Position numbers and translations under genes: made by a program. Below, in pieces: positions 42,376-50,202 of a stretch of DNA of 64,000 bases (the stretch's first letter is position 1; each line of letters starts with the position of its first letter). The notes beneath the pieces were generated by a model. It was given only the letters and a program-made list of their open reading frames with translations, made no database searches and was not told the DNA's origin. The DNA is taken from contig NZ_CP074373.1 of NCBI RefSeq assembly GCF_021560035.1, positions 616,001-680,000 on the forward strand, read 5' to 3'. The stretch is from Virgibacillus sp. NKC19-16. GTDB taxonomy: Bacteria; Bacillota; Bacilli; Bacillales; Amphibacillaceae.

Positions 42376-42876
42376 ATGAAGAAAATATTTTTAGTGGCAA
42401 TTTTAATTATTTCCTTAGGGCTTGTTGCTTGCAGTTCCCCTGAAGCAGATGAATTGGTCGAGTATCATAATAGTTATGTGGAAACGGTTAATCCAAAAGC
42501 GAACCAGATGGATGCACGATTGGAAGAACTTTCAATGATAGCAGATCCTCAGGAAGCATTCGAATTTCAAAATGAAAATGTTATTCCAATTGCGGAGGAA
42601 ATAATAGAGTATATTGAGTCAAATAAACCTGAAACCGATGTGGTGAATGAATTGCATAATTTAAGATTAGAACAAATGAATACATGGCTCGAGGGGTTCG
42701 AACTTAGAAATGAGGCAATGGAGAAAGCTGCAGAAATGGCGAATGAACAAGAAATAAACGAACTTGTCCAACAATCGGATGAAAAGTTTATGGAAACAGC
42801 GGAAACGGCACAAATAGCTGACGTGAGGTTAGTTGAAATGGCTGAAGAACACAATGTGGAGTTGGAGGAAGAATAA
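42376..42876 (+). CDS. Lipoprotein of unknown function in the Tad locus
   Basis: 166 residues. Signal with lipobox GLVAC (Cys19). The mature part is acidic and almost wholly helical (MDARLEELSMIADPQEAFEFQNENVIPIAEEIIEYIE and a repeat-like second half), so a helical bundle outside the membrane is likely. ATG at 42376 follows GAGAGGG. No family recognised. It precedes the two pseudopilin genes. Confidence 0.75.
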   Translation: MKKIFLVAILIISLGLVACSSPEADELVEYHNSYVETVNPKANQMDARLEELSMIADPQEAFEFQNENVIPIAEEIIEYIESNKPETDVVNELHNLRLEQMNTWLEGFELRNEAMEKAAEMANEQEINELVQQSDEKFMETAETAQIADVRLVEMAEEHNVELEEE

Positions 42877-42947
42877 GGTCACTGATTAAGTTCTAGTATT
42901 ACTGAGTGAAAGTGTTGGTTTTTTAAAGGGCAGGAGCGTGTGATGCA

Positions 42948-43340
42948 ATGAAAAAATGGAGAAAAAGAATAAATAATGAAGAAGGGTCCGCTACTATTGA
43001 ATTCTTGGGTATTGTTCCATTGGCATTAATCCTATTGATGATTTTGATTCAATTTATTGTTGGTATAAATGGTGTGCTGGTCACACAATCTGCGGCAAAT
43101 GAATATGCCAATGTATATTCGATAACGAAAAGTCCTAGTGAAGCGCAACAAGCTGCGAATAAAATCCTGTCTTCAACCGGGGATTATCTGCAAATGAACG
43201 AAATCACCACTCCTGCGGCAGGTGCTAAGGAATTTGAGACCACGGTTAGCGTAAATCTTAATTTAATATTTTTGCCTGATTCTATCTCAGCTCCTTCTAT
43301 TCCTTATTCTACAACAGCCTATGGCAGGGTGATTGAATGA
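42948..43340 (+). CDS. tadE: TadE-like pseudopilin
   Basis: 130 residues. Basic leader KKWRKRINNEEG followed by SATIE (Glu at +5) and hydrophobic FLGIVPLALILLMILIQFIVGING, then a ~75-residue globular domain (TQSAANEYANVYSITKS...). This is the layout of TadE minor pseudopilins cut by a prepilin peptidase. ATG at 42948. Its stop overlaps the next gene by 4 bp (ATGA). Confidence 0.85.
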   Translation: MKKWRKRINNEEGSATIEFLGIVPLALILLMILIQFIVGINGVLVTQSAANEYANVYSITKSPSEAQQAANKILSSTGDYLQMNEITTPAAGAKEFETTVSVNLNLIFLPDSISAPSIPYSTTAYGRVIE

Positions 43341-44014
43341 TTAAAAAATTAAAGGAGCGGTTTAATAATGAAGATGGGAATATCATTCTTTTCGTTCTCG
43401 GTATGTTAAGCATTATTATGATACTCTTTGTATTTGTTCTAAACATGGGGATGGGACTAGCTGTAAAGGAACAATCCGGGACTACAGCAAATCAGGCGAG
43501 CATGGCAGCCAGTAGTGTTCTTTATGAAGAAGTGCGGCAGGTTATTTTTGAGTATGAGGATGATACGCTAGAAGGTGCACTGCAGGCATTTTTTGAAGAT
43601 ATCGAGGAAAAAGTGGATGACAAGGTCAGCGAGCTATCTGGAAGCTTTACATATAACGATTGGTCCGCAAATGAAATCGAATTGGAAGCATTCGACATTG
43701 TCTTAAAAGAGGAACTTGAAACCCCGGTTATCAGAGAAAAACTTAACGAATTATTAGCCGATGAAGATATTGAATCACTAGTAATTAATAAAGCAAGAGA
43801 GGCCATTGTACAAAATGGCGGCCAGTTAGATGGAGCCGAATTGATGATAGAAAATAATAGGATTCATGTAAGAGCTGCTAATGAGTTCGAATCCACCTCC
43901 TATGATGGCATAATGGCTGGGATAAATGAAAATATCTATCAGGAATCAGCTGGTCCGGAAATAGATTTTCTTGAAGATGTTTGGAATACAAGCAATACAA
44001 TTCAATTAAATTAA
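43337..44014 (+). CDS. tadG: TadG-like pilus assembly protein
   Basis: 225 residues. It opens KERFNNEDGNIILFVLGMLSIIMILFVFVLNMGMG, the TadE/TadG-type N-terminal helix (here DGNIIL, without Glu at +5), followed by AVKEQSGTTANQASMAASSVLYEEV, the usual TadG stretch after the helix. The rest is acidic and helical. It is shorter than vWA-containing TadG proteins; the vWA function in this locus is on a separate lipoprotein gene. Coupled to tadE by a 4-bp overlap. Confidence 0.75.
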   Translation: MIKKLKERFNNEDGNIILFVLGMLSIIMILFVFVLNMGMGLAVKEQSGTTANQASMAASSVLYEEVRQVIFEYEDDTLEGALQAFFEDIEEKVDDKVSELSGSFTYNDWSANEIELEAFDIVLKEELETPVIREKLNELLADEDIESLVINKAREAIVQNGGQLDGAELMIENNRIHVRAANEFESTSYDGIMAGINENIYQESAGPEIDFLEDVWNTSNTIQLN

Positions 44015-44031
44015 ATGGAGGGAGGAATTGT

Positions 44032-44241
44032 ATGTTCAAATCAGAGAAAAAACTGAGAAAAATATACTTAGCTCTTATGATTTTTATCTATGGTATTTTT
44101 ACACCAATTACTGTATATGAATGGCTTTTCACGGATGGTGGATTTCCATTAACTGCTGTAATTGTGGGGTTTGCACTTCCGTTTATGAGAAAGAACCATT
44201 TGAATCAGGTTAGAGAAAAAGAAGGGAGAGACCCTGTTTAG
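44032..44241 (+). CDS. Small membrane protein at the end of the Tad locus, 69 residues
   Basis: ATG at 44032 follows an excellent GGAGGGAGG site (44017-44025). Two helices (IYLALMIFIYGIFTPITVY and FPLTAVIVGFALPFM) are flanked by basic ends. No family recognised. It is 17 bp after the tadG-like gene and closes the co-directional cluster; a 363-bp gene-free stretch follows. Confidence 0.7.
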   Translation: MFKSEKKLRKIYLALMIFIYGIFTPITVYEWLFTDGGFPLTAVIVGFALPFMRKNHLNQVREKEGRDPV

Positions 44242-44604
44242 AGTGTTTCTGTCTCACTAGTTAATTGTCTTACACATGTCGATACTTAAATGAACAGGAG
44301 ACACTGGACATATTAAAAATTGGATATGCCTAAAATGATTATTAAAAAATCAGATGAGTCTGTTCATTCAAGCTTCTCTAGTCGGTTGTTAAAAACATTG
44401 AATTCAAGGATGTGCTTTCTCGTTATCTAGCTTCATAAAAATTAATAAAATGATTTATCGACAGATCCATTTTATCAAATACATAATTCATAAAATCTTA
44501 TGAATTATAGTTGTCATAAACGCAAAAATAAATTACGATATAAAATGAAGCTTTATTTTTATCATACATAAAGGTGAAACAAATTTTAGAGAGGTGGAAA
44601 CAAC
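44242..44604. other. Gene-free stretch with one inverted repeat
   Basis: ATTCATAA (44486-44493) and TTATGAAT (44498-44505) are perfectly complementary and could be an operator for the lipoprotein gene downstream. No good sigma-A or sigma-B promoter and no terminator stand out; I see nothing else. Confidence 0.4.
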
Positions 44605-45471
44605 GTGAAGAAATGGATGTTGGTGGTTTTCGCTGGGGTTATGGCTTTTGTGCTTGCTGCATGTAATGACACAGCCGAGCCGACAGCAGACACAATCGAG
44701 GAAGAAGAAAGTGAATTAACCGCACAGGAAGTATATTCGGAGGCATTGGAAGCTTCGGAGGAAATGGAAAGTGCAGAGGTTTCGATGAATATGCAGCAAC
44801 AGATTGCATCTGAGGCTGAATCAACTTCAATTGATACCGAAAGCAGTTTCGACATGCAAATGACGATGGATCCGCTCGCCATTTATCAAGAGGGAACGAC
44901 CAAAATGATGATGGACGGCGAAGAAGGCATGCCCGAAATGGGAATGGAAATGTACATGGTAGATGATGGAATGTACATGTACAGTGATCAGATAGGTAAC
45001 TGGATGAAGGTGGACAATGCTGCGATGGATGCAGTGAATGCAATGGACGGCCAGCAACAGGATCCATCAGAACAGCTGAAGATGCTCCAAGAGTATACCG
45101 ATGATCTTTCTTTCGAGCAGTCAGATGATGAATTTATTTTGACATTAAATGCGGATGGGGAAAAATTCAACGAGCTGATCCAGGAAGTAATGGAGGAATC
45201 TTTGACACCTGAAATGACGCAGGCAATGGGTGAAGAAGGTCAAAATGCTTTGGAAAATATGACGATTAACAGCATGGATTATGAAATGTTCATCGACAAA
45301 GAATCATTTGATATGAATGCATTTAATATGAATATGGATATGACAATGGAGGCAGAGGGAGATGCGATTAACCTTGTCCAAAACTTGGAATCCAGTTATT
45401 CAAACATCAATAATGTCGATCCGATTGAAGTGCCTGAAGAGATAGAGAATAATGCGATTGAGCAGCAGTAG
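44605..45471 (+). CDS. DUF6612-type lipoprotein, Met-rich
   Basis: 288 residues. Signal with lipobox LAAC (Cys20), then a LolA/YdcC-like beta structure: repeated pattern of SAEVSMNMQQQIASEAES, TTKMMMDGEEGMPEMGMEMYMVDDGMYMYSDQIGNWMKVD and FNMNMDMTMEAEG. The high Met and acidic content is typical of DUF6612 lipoproteins of Bacillaceae. They probably contact lipids or lipoprotein substrates; no role is proven. GTG at 44605 follows AGAGGTGG. It is monocistronic and separate from the Tad cluster. Confidence 0.82.
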   Translation: MKKWMLVVFAGVMAFVLAACNDTAEPTADTIEEEESELTAQEVYSEALEASEEMESAEVSMNMQQQIASEAESTSIDTESSFDMQMTMDPLAIYQEGTTKMMMDGEEGMPEMGMEMYMVDDGMYMYSDQIGNWMKVDNAAMDAVNAMDGQQQDPSEQLKMLQEYTDDLSFEQSDDEFILTLNADGEKFNELIQEVMEESLTPEMTQAMGEEGQNALENMTINSMDYEMFIDKESFDMNAFNMNMDMTMEAEGDAINLVQNLESSYSNINNVDPIEVPEEIENNAIEQQ

Positions 45472-45528
45472 TAAATAGCTTCATCTTTTTTTGGGTGGCA
45501 GTTTTAAAATTTAAATAACCATATTTAT

Positions 45529-45571
45529 AAAAGAGGGTTTCTGTCTCGGTTAGAGGGAAGTCCTCTTTTTT
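45529..45571 (+). terminator. Terminator of the DUF6612 gene
   Basis: AAAAGAGG (45529-45536) pairs with CCTCTTTT (45562-45569); a smaller GAGG-CCTC hairpin lies just before the T-run. Confidence 0.7.
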
Positions 45572-45636
45572 GTGACTTTTTTTGAAAAAATATATTGGAC
45601 TAAGATGTAAAAATAAATAACAGTTGTAAATATTAG

Positions 45637-45765
45637 TCATGAACGGCTCATGGCTACCGCTAAGGGTTCTATTTAAGGTTTTCGGTCGTCATGAACGGCT
45701 CATGGCTACCGTTATAGGTTCTTTTTAAGATTTTCAGTCGCCATGAATCGCTTATGACTACCAAT
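45637..45765. repeat. Array of ~51-52-bp hairpin units, three copies
   Basis: CATGAACGGCTCATGGCTACC starts at 45639 and 45690 and a diverged copy at 45742 (steps 51 and 52 bp). Each carries CATGA..TCATG complementary arms; the links (AAGG/ATAGGTTCT.TTTTAAG.TTTTC) are conserved too. It is related to the array at 51.8-52.15 kb. It starts 66 bp after a terminator. Confidence 0.85.
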
Positions 45766-45854
45766 CACCATATTCGATATCTTCTTCTGAAGCATAATTT
45801 TGGAAAAAAGTAAAAAAATAAGTGGAATCGTATAATAATTTTCTTGAAAAAGGT

Positions 45855-45947
45855 TTTACTGCTTTTTATTTCGGTTATATATTATAGTCTGCTTTTTATG
45901 TATAAAATCATTCCGCTTCTCTATGTCTAAGAGGCGGGTTTTATTTT
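45855..45947 (+). ncRNA. Candidate orphan small RNA with promoter and terminator
   Basis: TTTACT (45855-45860), 17 bp, TATATT (45878-45883) predicts a start near 45890. CCGCTTCT (45913-45920) pairs with AGAGGCGG (45930-45937), then TTTTATTTTT. The ~58-nt product has no ORF and no clear target. It lies between the hairpin array and a sigma-B promoter. Confidence 0.4.
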
Positions 45948-46007
45948 TCATAAACATGGTTTTTCGTAACATTCGTAATAAATTTGTGATGTTTTTGATA
46001 TATTTTC

Positions 46008-46033
46008 GTTTCAAATACTAAATATATGGGTAT
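46008..46033 (+). promoter_or_regulatory. Sigma-B promoter of the glutaredoxin-like gene
   Basis: GTTTCA (46008-46013), 14-bp spacer, GGGTAT (46028-46033), 53 bp before the ATG. It matches the general-stress consensus in sequence and spacing. Confidence 0.72.
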
Positions 46034-46086
46034 AAAGGAATGAACAGAGGCACCGACAGATTCATAATTTTTAGGGGGTTCAACCG

Positions 46087-46374
46087 ATGAGTGAACATCA
46101 TGTGACCATCTACATTAGTGATGGGAATCCGCAATGTGGAAAATTAATAAAGCAATTAGATGAATGGAATGTTTCTTACGCGACAAAAAATGTATCTCAT
46201 AATCGCGATTATATGAAAGAACTGCAGGATATAGAAATTTTTGGTACACCAGTGACATTCGTTGGTGAGGATCAGCCTGCTATTTTGGGGTTTCAAAAAA
46301 ACAAAATTAAATATGCTCTAGGTTTTGGAAATAATTCGTATTACAGCCCTTTTTATGAGGGGTATGGAGAGTAA
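46087..46374 (+). CDS. Glutaredoxin-like protein with a single active-site Cys
   Basis: 95 residues, thioredoxin/glutaredoxin fold: VTIYISDGNPQCGKLIKQLDEWNVSY with one Cys (CGK rather than CPxC), cis-Pro in FGTPVTFV, and a C-terminal aromatic tail (GNNSYYSPFYEGYGE). A monothiol mechanism or a non-redox role is possible; bacilliredoxin-type chemistry is speculation. ATG at 46087 follows AGGGGG. A sigma-B promoter upstream suggests induction in general stress. Confidence 0.82.
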   Translation: MSEHHVTIYISDGNPQCGKLIKQLDEWNVSYATKNVSHNRDYMKELQDIEIFGTPVTFVGEDQPAILGFQKNKIKYALGFGNNSYYSPFYEGYGE

Positions 46375-46454
46375 TGCGGTGTTTGATACACACAATTCAT
46401 TGATATGCATAGTTTATTACAGATAATAAAACGTATAGAAGAGGTGTGTGCATC

Positions 46455-46832
46455 ATGTATAACAGGCCGTATTATCATCACACGGAGCACCAGGACTTTG
46501 CATATGATAGTGTCCATTTTCCGCGTAATCCCTACCATCCATATCATTCGTATAACGGGCAAGCGCTTCAGCAAACTCCTTATGAACAGTTTGCAAAGCC
46601 AAAACAACCGCCGTTTTGGCCTGCTTATATACCAACAAATTCCACTTCATATCAACCTGACCCAAATATAAATTCCGCAACGAACCCAAATTCGATGGAG
46701 CAACCTCAGCATCCAAAAGAGCAGGTAGATTTTGATAAAATGCTTTCAACTGTGGGACAATTGGCTAACACATATCATCAAGTTTCGCCTATTGTGAAGG
46801 AGTTTGGCTCGATTATTAAAGCATTTAGGTAG
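46455..46832 (+). CDS. yppG: YppG-like Tyr/Pro/His-rich protein
   Basis: 125 residues. The N-terminal two thirds are low-complexity and rich in Tyr, His, Pro, Asn and Gln (RPYYHHTEHQDF, NPYHPYHSYNG); the C-terminal ~40 residues (DFDKMLSTVGQLANTYHQVSPIVKEFGSIIKAF) are the conserved YppG helix region. Related proteins occur in spore-formers and look like coat-associated proteins; localisation here is inference. ATG at 46455 follows GAGGTG. Confidence 0.8.
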   Translation: MYNRPYYHHTEHQDFAYDSVHFPRNPYHPYHSYNGQALQQTPYEQFAKPKQPPFWPAYIPTNSTSYQPDPNINSATNPNSMEQPQHPKEQVDFDKMLSTVGQLANTYHQVSPIVKEFGSIIKAFR

Positions 46833-46852
46833 AGTTGCAGGGGTGTGTTATT

Positions 46853-47004
46853 CCGCGCTCAGAGTGATTCGTCCCGCGGATGCAGACATTCGCTCCGCGC
46901 ATAAGTCGGTTCATCCCGCGTTCGCAGATATTTGTTCCGCGGCCAGATAGGGTCATCCCGCGTTCGCTGGCAATTGTTCCGCGCTCAGGCAGGATCGCCC
47001 CGTA
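46853..47004. repeat. CCGCG array, eight units at exact 21-bp period
   Basis: CCGCG starts at 46853, 46874, 46895, 46916, 46937, 46958 and 46979, with a decayed CCGTA at 47000. Units alternate TTCCGCG and TCCCGCG, giving a 42-bp super-period. It is the reverse complement type of the CGCGGGAC/CGCGGAAC array at 16.0-16.2 kb. It starts 20 bp after the yppG stop. Confidence 0.92.
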
Positions 47005-47156
47005 CATGTCTCATTGGAAGCAAAAGAATCGTCCCCATGCGTCCCCGGCTGTAAAAATAAAGCAAAGCTACCAGTAGAAATATGATGCGCACAGTAATAT
47101 TCCATTCGAATAACGGGTATAAGAAACTATGGGGTTTTTTAAAGAGGAGAATTAGT

Positions 47157-47855
47157 ATGATTGGATGTTTAATTATCCATGGATTTACCGGAGGCCCTTA
47201 TGAAGTAGACCCTTTAGCACGATTCCTTAAAGATAATACAGATTGGCATATCGAAGTTCCGACATTGCCTGGTCATGGAAGAAATCTTGATTTAAAAGAT
47301 ATTTCCTATCGAAAATGGATTAATGCAGCCGAGGATGTGCTAAAGCGATTGAACAGAGAATATGACAGAATCTACCTAATCGGGTTCTCGATGGGTGGTA
47401 TGATTGCTTCCTATTTAGCAGCTAAATATAAGGTAGACAATCTCGTTTTATTAGCTCCTTCAGGGAAATTTCTGTCCTTCAGACAAATGACGCTTGATAT
47501 AGCTTCAGTTGCTGCAGACGGCATGCGGGGAAACTTGGGAAAAAATAAATTATACCTGCATTATAAAAAGAAGATGGAGGCCGCGATTCCATTTAAGGCC
47601 AATATTGAGTTCGTGAAATTGGTGAAGTTCACAAGGCGATATTTAAAGAAAGTGAAATCACCTGTCTTAATTGCCCAGGGGCAGCAGGATGGCATGGTAC
47701 CATATAAAACAGCTTACTATCTGGATAAGGAAATTAGTTCCAAACAGAAAGAAGTTGTCTTTTTTGAAAGGTCCCGGCACCTTATTTGTTTAGGTGATGA
47801 CAAAGATACGCTCAATCAGATGGTCTACGAGTTTTTAGTAAGGGACGAAAGTTGA
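47157..47855 (+). CDS. Alpha/beta-hydrolase, carboxylesterase/monoglyceride-lipase type
   Basis: 232 residues. Oxyanion loop CLIIHGFTGGPYE, nucleophile elbow GFSMGG (Ser about 84), acid in GQQDGMVP, His in RSRHLICLGDD. The short cap (SFRQMTLDIASVAADGMRGNLGKNK...) fits the YvaK/Est30-like carboxylesterases of Bacillaceae. Cytosolic, no signal. ATG at 47157 follows AAGAGGAG; in-frame codons upstream to 47082 lack a good ribosome site. Confidence 0.86.
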   Translation: MIGCLIIHGFTGGPYEVDPLARFLKDNTDWHIEVPTLPGHGRNLDLKDISYRKWINAAEDVLKRLNREYDRIYLIGFSMGGMIASYLAAKYKVDNLVLLAPSGKFLSFRQMTLDIASVAADGMRGNLGKNKLYLHYKKKMEAAIPFKANIEFVKLVKFTRRYLKKVKSPVLIAQGQQDGMVPYKTAYYLDKEISSKQKEVVFFERSRHLICLGDDKDTLNQMVYEFLVRDES

Positions 47856-47906
47856 ATTAGGAAACGTTGCTTTTGGCAAGTTTTGCGACAAAAGTCCTAG
47901 CCAAAG

Positions 47907-47945
47907 AGAAAACCTGCTCCTATTAGACGAGCAGGTTTTCTTTAT
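47907..47945. terminator. Bidirectional terminator between esterase and degV
   Basis: AGAAAACCTGCTC (47907-47919) pairs with GAGCAGGTTTTCT (47929-47941). Confidence 0.88.
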
Positions 47946-47949
47946 TGAC

Positions 47950-48807
47950 CTATTTATCCTTAAAAAAAGAAATCACCAATGCTCCATCCCCGCCGTAATT
48001 AGAGATTAATGGTCCGGTTTCGCTTAGGAATGTATCTTTAAAAGGGTATTTTTCTTTGATCTCGGAAAGGACTTTTTTTGCCCTGCTCTCATCATTGCAA
48101 TGTGTCATGGTGATTACTTTATCTTCAACATTTTTGGTGTACTCTCCAATTTGCTCCACAAAACGCCGTATCGACTTTTTGTCACCACGAACTTTTTCCG
48201 TTACCTCGATTGTTCCTTCTTCGCTTCCCCGCATTAGCAGCTTGATATTAAGTGTTTTTGCAAGTGTACCTTTTACCCTGTCCAATCGACCGCCAAGTAT
48301 CAGGTTTTCGAGCGTTTTTAAAATGAATAGCGTCGTCGTTTGTTCAATACGTTCTTGGATGTGTTGAACAAGCTCTTCAAAGGAATAATTTTCGCCTATT
48401 TTCACACTGGCTTCATGCATTAGAAGGCCAATCCCGGCTGAAGCTGTTTTGGTGTTGATTACCTCGATTGCTCGGTCAGGTTCCTCGTGCAGCAACCTAT
48501 TTCTTCCGCTAACTGCATTTTCATAGGTGCTGCTTAACCCTTTGGATATGCTTAGCATAAGAATTGGAGTCTTGGGGTCGACCTGTTTGTACGCTTCATA
48601 AAAATCATTCGGGCTTGGTGCGGCAGAACTGGGGAGCGTATTTGTTTCTTTAATTTTACGATAATAACGGTTTAGATCCATAGTTACACCGGTTTTAAAT
48701 TCCTCGTCTTTAAAATTCAAGTATAGTGGGACGATGCTAATATCGAGCGCGTCTTGTAAACGCTGCGGGATATCTGCTCCGCCATCTGTCATTAATTGTA
48801 TATCCAC
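47950..48807 (-). CDS. degV: DegV-family fatty-acid-binding protein
   Basis: 285 residues. It opens IQLMTDGGADIPQ with the conserved TSAGL-like stretch at SSAAPSPNDFYEAY and ISKGLSSTYENA; the C-terminal domain has GGRLDRVKG and ETGPLISNYGGDGALVISF, as in DegV/FakB proteins. These bind a fatty acid and present it to the FakA kinase. Here TDGGAD replaces the usual TDSTAD, so lipid binding may differ slightly. ATG at 48807. Monocistronic. Confidence 0.88.
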   Translation of the reverse strand: MDIQLMTDGGADIPQRLQDALDISIVPLYLNFKDEEFKTGVTMDLNRYYRKIKETNTLPSSAAPSPNDFYEAYKQVDPKTPILMLSISKGLSSTYENAVSGRNRLLHEEPDRAIEVINTKTASAGIGLLMHEASVKIGENYSFEELVQHIQERIEQTTTLFILKTLENLILGGRLDRVKGTLAKTLNIKLLMRGSEEGTIEVTEKVRGDKKSIRRFVEQIGEYTKNVEDKVITMTHCNDESRAKKVLSEIKEKYPFKDTFLSETGPLISNYGGDGALVISFFKDK

Positions 48808-48855
48808 GACATCACCTTATTTCTCCTTTAGTGTGGGTTCTATTATACCATTTAT

Positions 48856-49770
48856 TTAACCTTTTCGCTCTTTTTGCGATATGGTAACCCTCGTTTTGCG
48901 CGATGTGCTGACAATAAATAAAAGTAGACCGAAGATAACGATCGTTCCACCCAGTAACTGTGTCCATGTGACGACTTCACCTAAGATAAAGTATGCGAGT
49001 ATCGATGCACCGACTGGTTCAAAGACAATCCCCATAGAAATTGTGGAGGTGCTTAACCATTTAAGTGCCCAATTAAACAAGGTATGACCAAAGAATGTCG
49101 GGAAGATCGCTAGGGCCAGGAATATCCACCAGTGATCAGCTGGATATCCAAAGAAAGGATTCTGGAGTGCCATATTATAAATAATAAGTGTGATGGCACT
49201 TGCTCCGTATACGACAAACGTGTATGTCATTAGTGATAAATTTTTCCGTACACGTTGTCCAAATAAAAAGTATACCGTAATGGTGATGGCACCTAATAAT
49301 GCGAGGATATCTCCAAATAGAGCCATCCCGCCTAACTGGAAATCACCCCAACTGATAATGAAACTTCCGAACAAGGCAATTATCATACTAATAATCGCAC
49401 CGGATGAAAATCGTTCCTTGAAAAAGAAATAGGTTCCGAGGAATGCGAAAATCGGCTGCAATGTAACAAGTACTACCGAGCTAGCGACAGATGTGTAATT
49501 CAGTGATTCAAACCAAAGAATAAAATGCAGAGCCAAAAAGACTCCGGCAAGAATAGAAAGGATCCAATCTTTTCTGCTGATTAATCGGAATTCATGTCGA
49601 TATTTGAGTAACACGATTGGTAACATCATAAGCACAGCAAATAATAAACGGTAATTCGCTATTATTGCTGCAGGTGCGCTGTCTGCTAATTTAACTAATA
49701 CTGCCGAAGCGGATACAGTTATAACTCCAATGACAACCGCTATATATGGATTAAACGGAGGGCGACGCAT
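48856..49770 (-). CDS. DMT-family transporter with EamA repeats
   Basis: 304 residues, ten predicted membrane helices in two EamA halves (~10-140 and ~155-290). Conserved AIIANYRLLFAVLMMLPIV, FLGTYFFFKERFS, FALFTAPTL-like region replaced by FPTFFGHTLFNWALKWLS, and FEPVGASILAYFILGEVVTWTQLLGG. The substrate (amino acid, metabolite or drug) cannot be inferred. ATG at 49770 follows AGGAGGC. Single gene divergent from cshA. Confidence 0.87.
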   Translation of the reverse strand: MRRPPFNPYIAVVIGVITVSASAVLVKLADSAPAAIIANYRLLFAVLMMLPIVLLKYRHEFRLISRKDWILSILAGVFLALHFILWFESLNYTSVASSVVLVTLQPIFAFLGTYFFFKERFSSGAIISMIIALFGSFIISWGDFQLGGMALFGDILALLGAITITVYFLFGQRVRKNLSLMTYTFVVYGASAITLIIYNMALQNPFFGYPADHWWIFLALAIFPTFFGHTLFNWALKWLSTSTISMGIVFEPVGASILAYFILGEVVTWTQLLGGTIVIFGLLLFIVSTSRKTRVTISQKERKG

Positions 49771-50202
49771 ATAAAGCCTCCTTTTTTAATTTCACACAGA
49801 ATCGTAATATGTATTTTACCATTGGTCAATGAAAAAATCACTCAAGTCGTTAGTATGCTGTCGGTTTTTGTGTTATGATGGTAAATGCATTAGTTTTCGA
49901 GTGAGGCCTCTTACCAAAATTGGTGAAGCCTTTTTTGGCGAAAAGTAAGTATATCCATTAAAGGCTTGGCAAAAAAATAAGCCACTAATACTTTGACAAT
50001 AAAAATAATGTAAAAATGTGTTCAGGTAACTTTTGGGCTCAGCAGGTATCCTATATCATTAGCTATGTAAATTCCCTAACCTGCGAAGGGTGTTTGAAAC
50101 TACTGAAATCGGGGACAATATTTAATGTATCTAAAGTATGAGAAAATATCCAAGGCCTCTTCTACTAATAAATTTTTACTAAAAGAAGGAGTAGACGAAT
50201 AG
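49771..50202. other. Gene-free stretch upstream of cshA with a short hairpin unit
   Basis: A TATGAT (49874-49879) with a weak TTAGTA 18 bp before it is followed by GGC..ACCAA..TTGGT..GCC (49904-49929) and six T, which could be a ~45-nt transcript or an attenuated leader. TTGACA at 49993 and TTGAAA at 50094 lack good -10 partners. cshA transcripts probably start somewhere here. Confidence 0.4.

Noticed and set aside
44639-45067. His/Cys-rich open frames opposite the Met-rich lipoprotein gene
   Set aside because: They mirror the ATG-rich codons of the real gene and have no ribosome sites.
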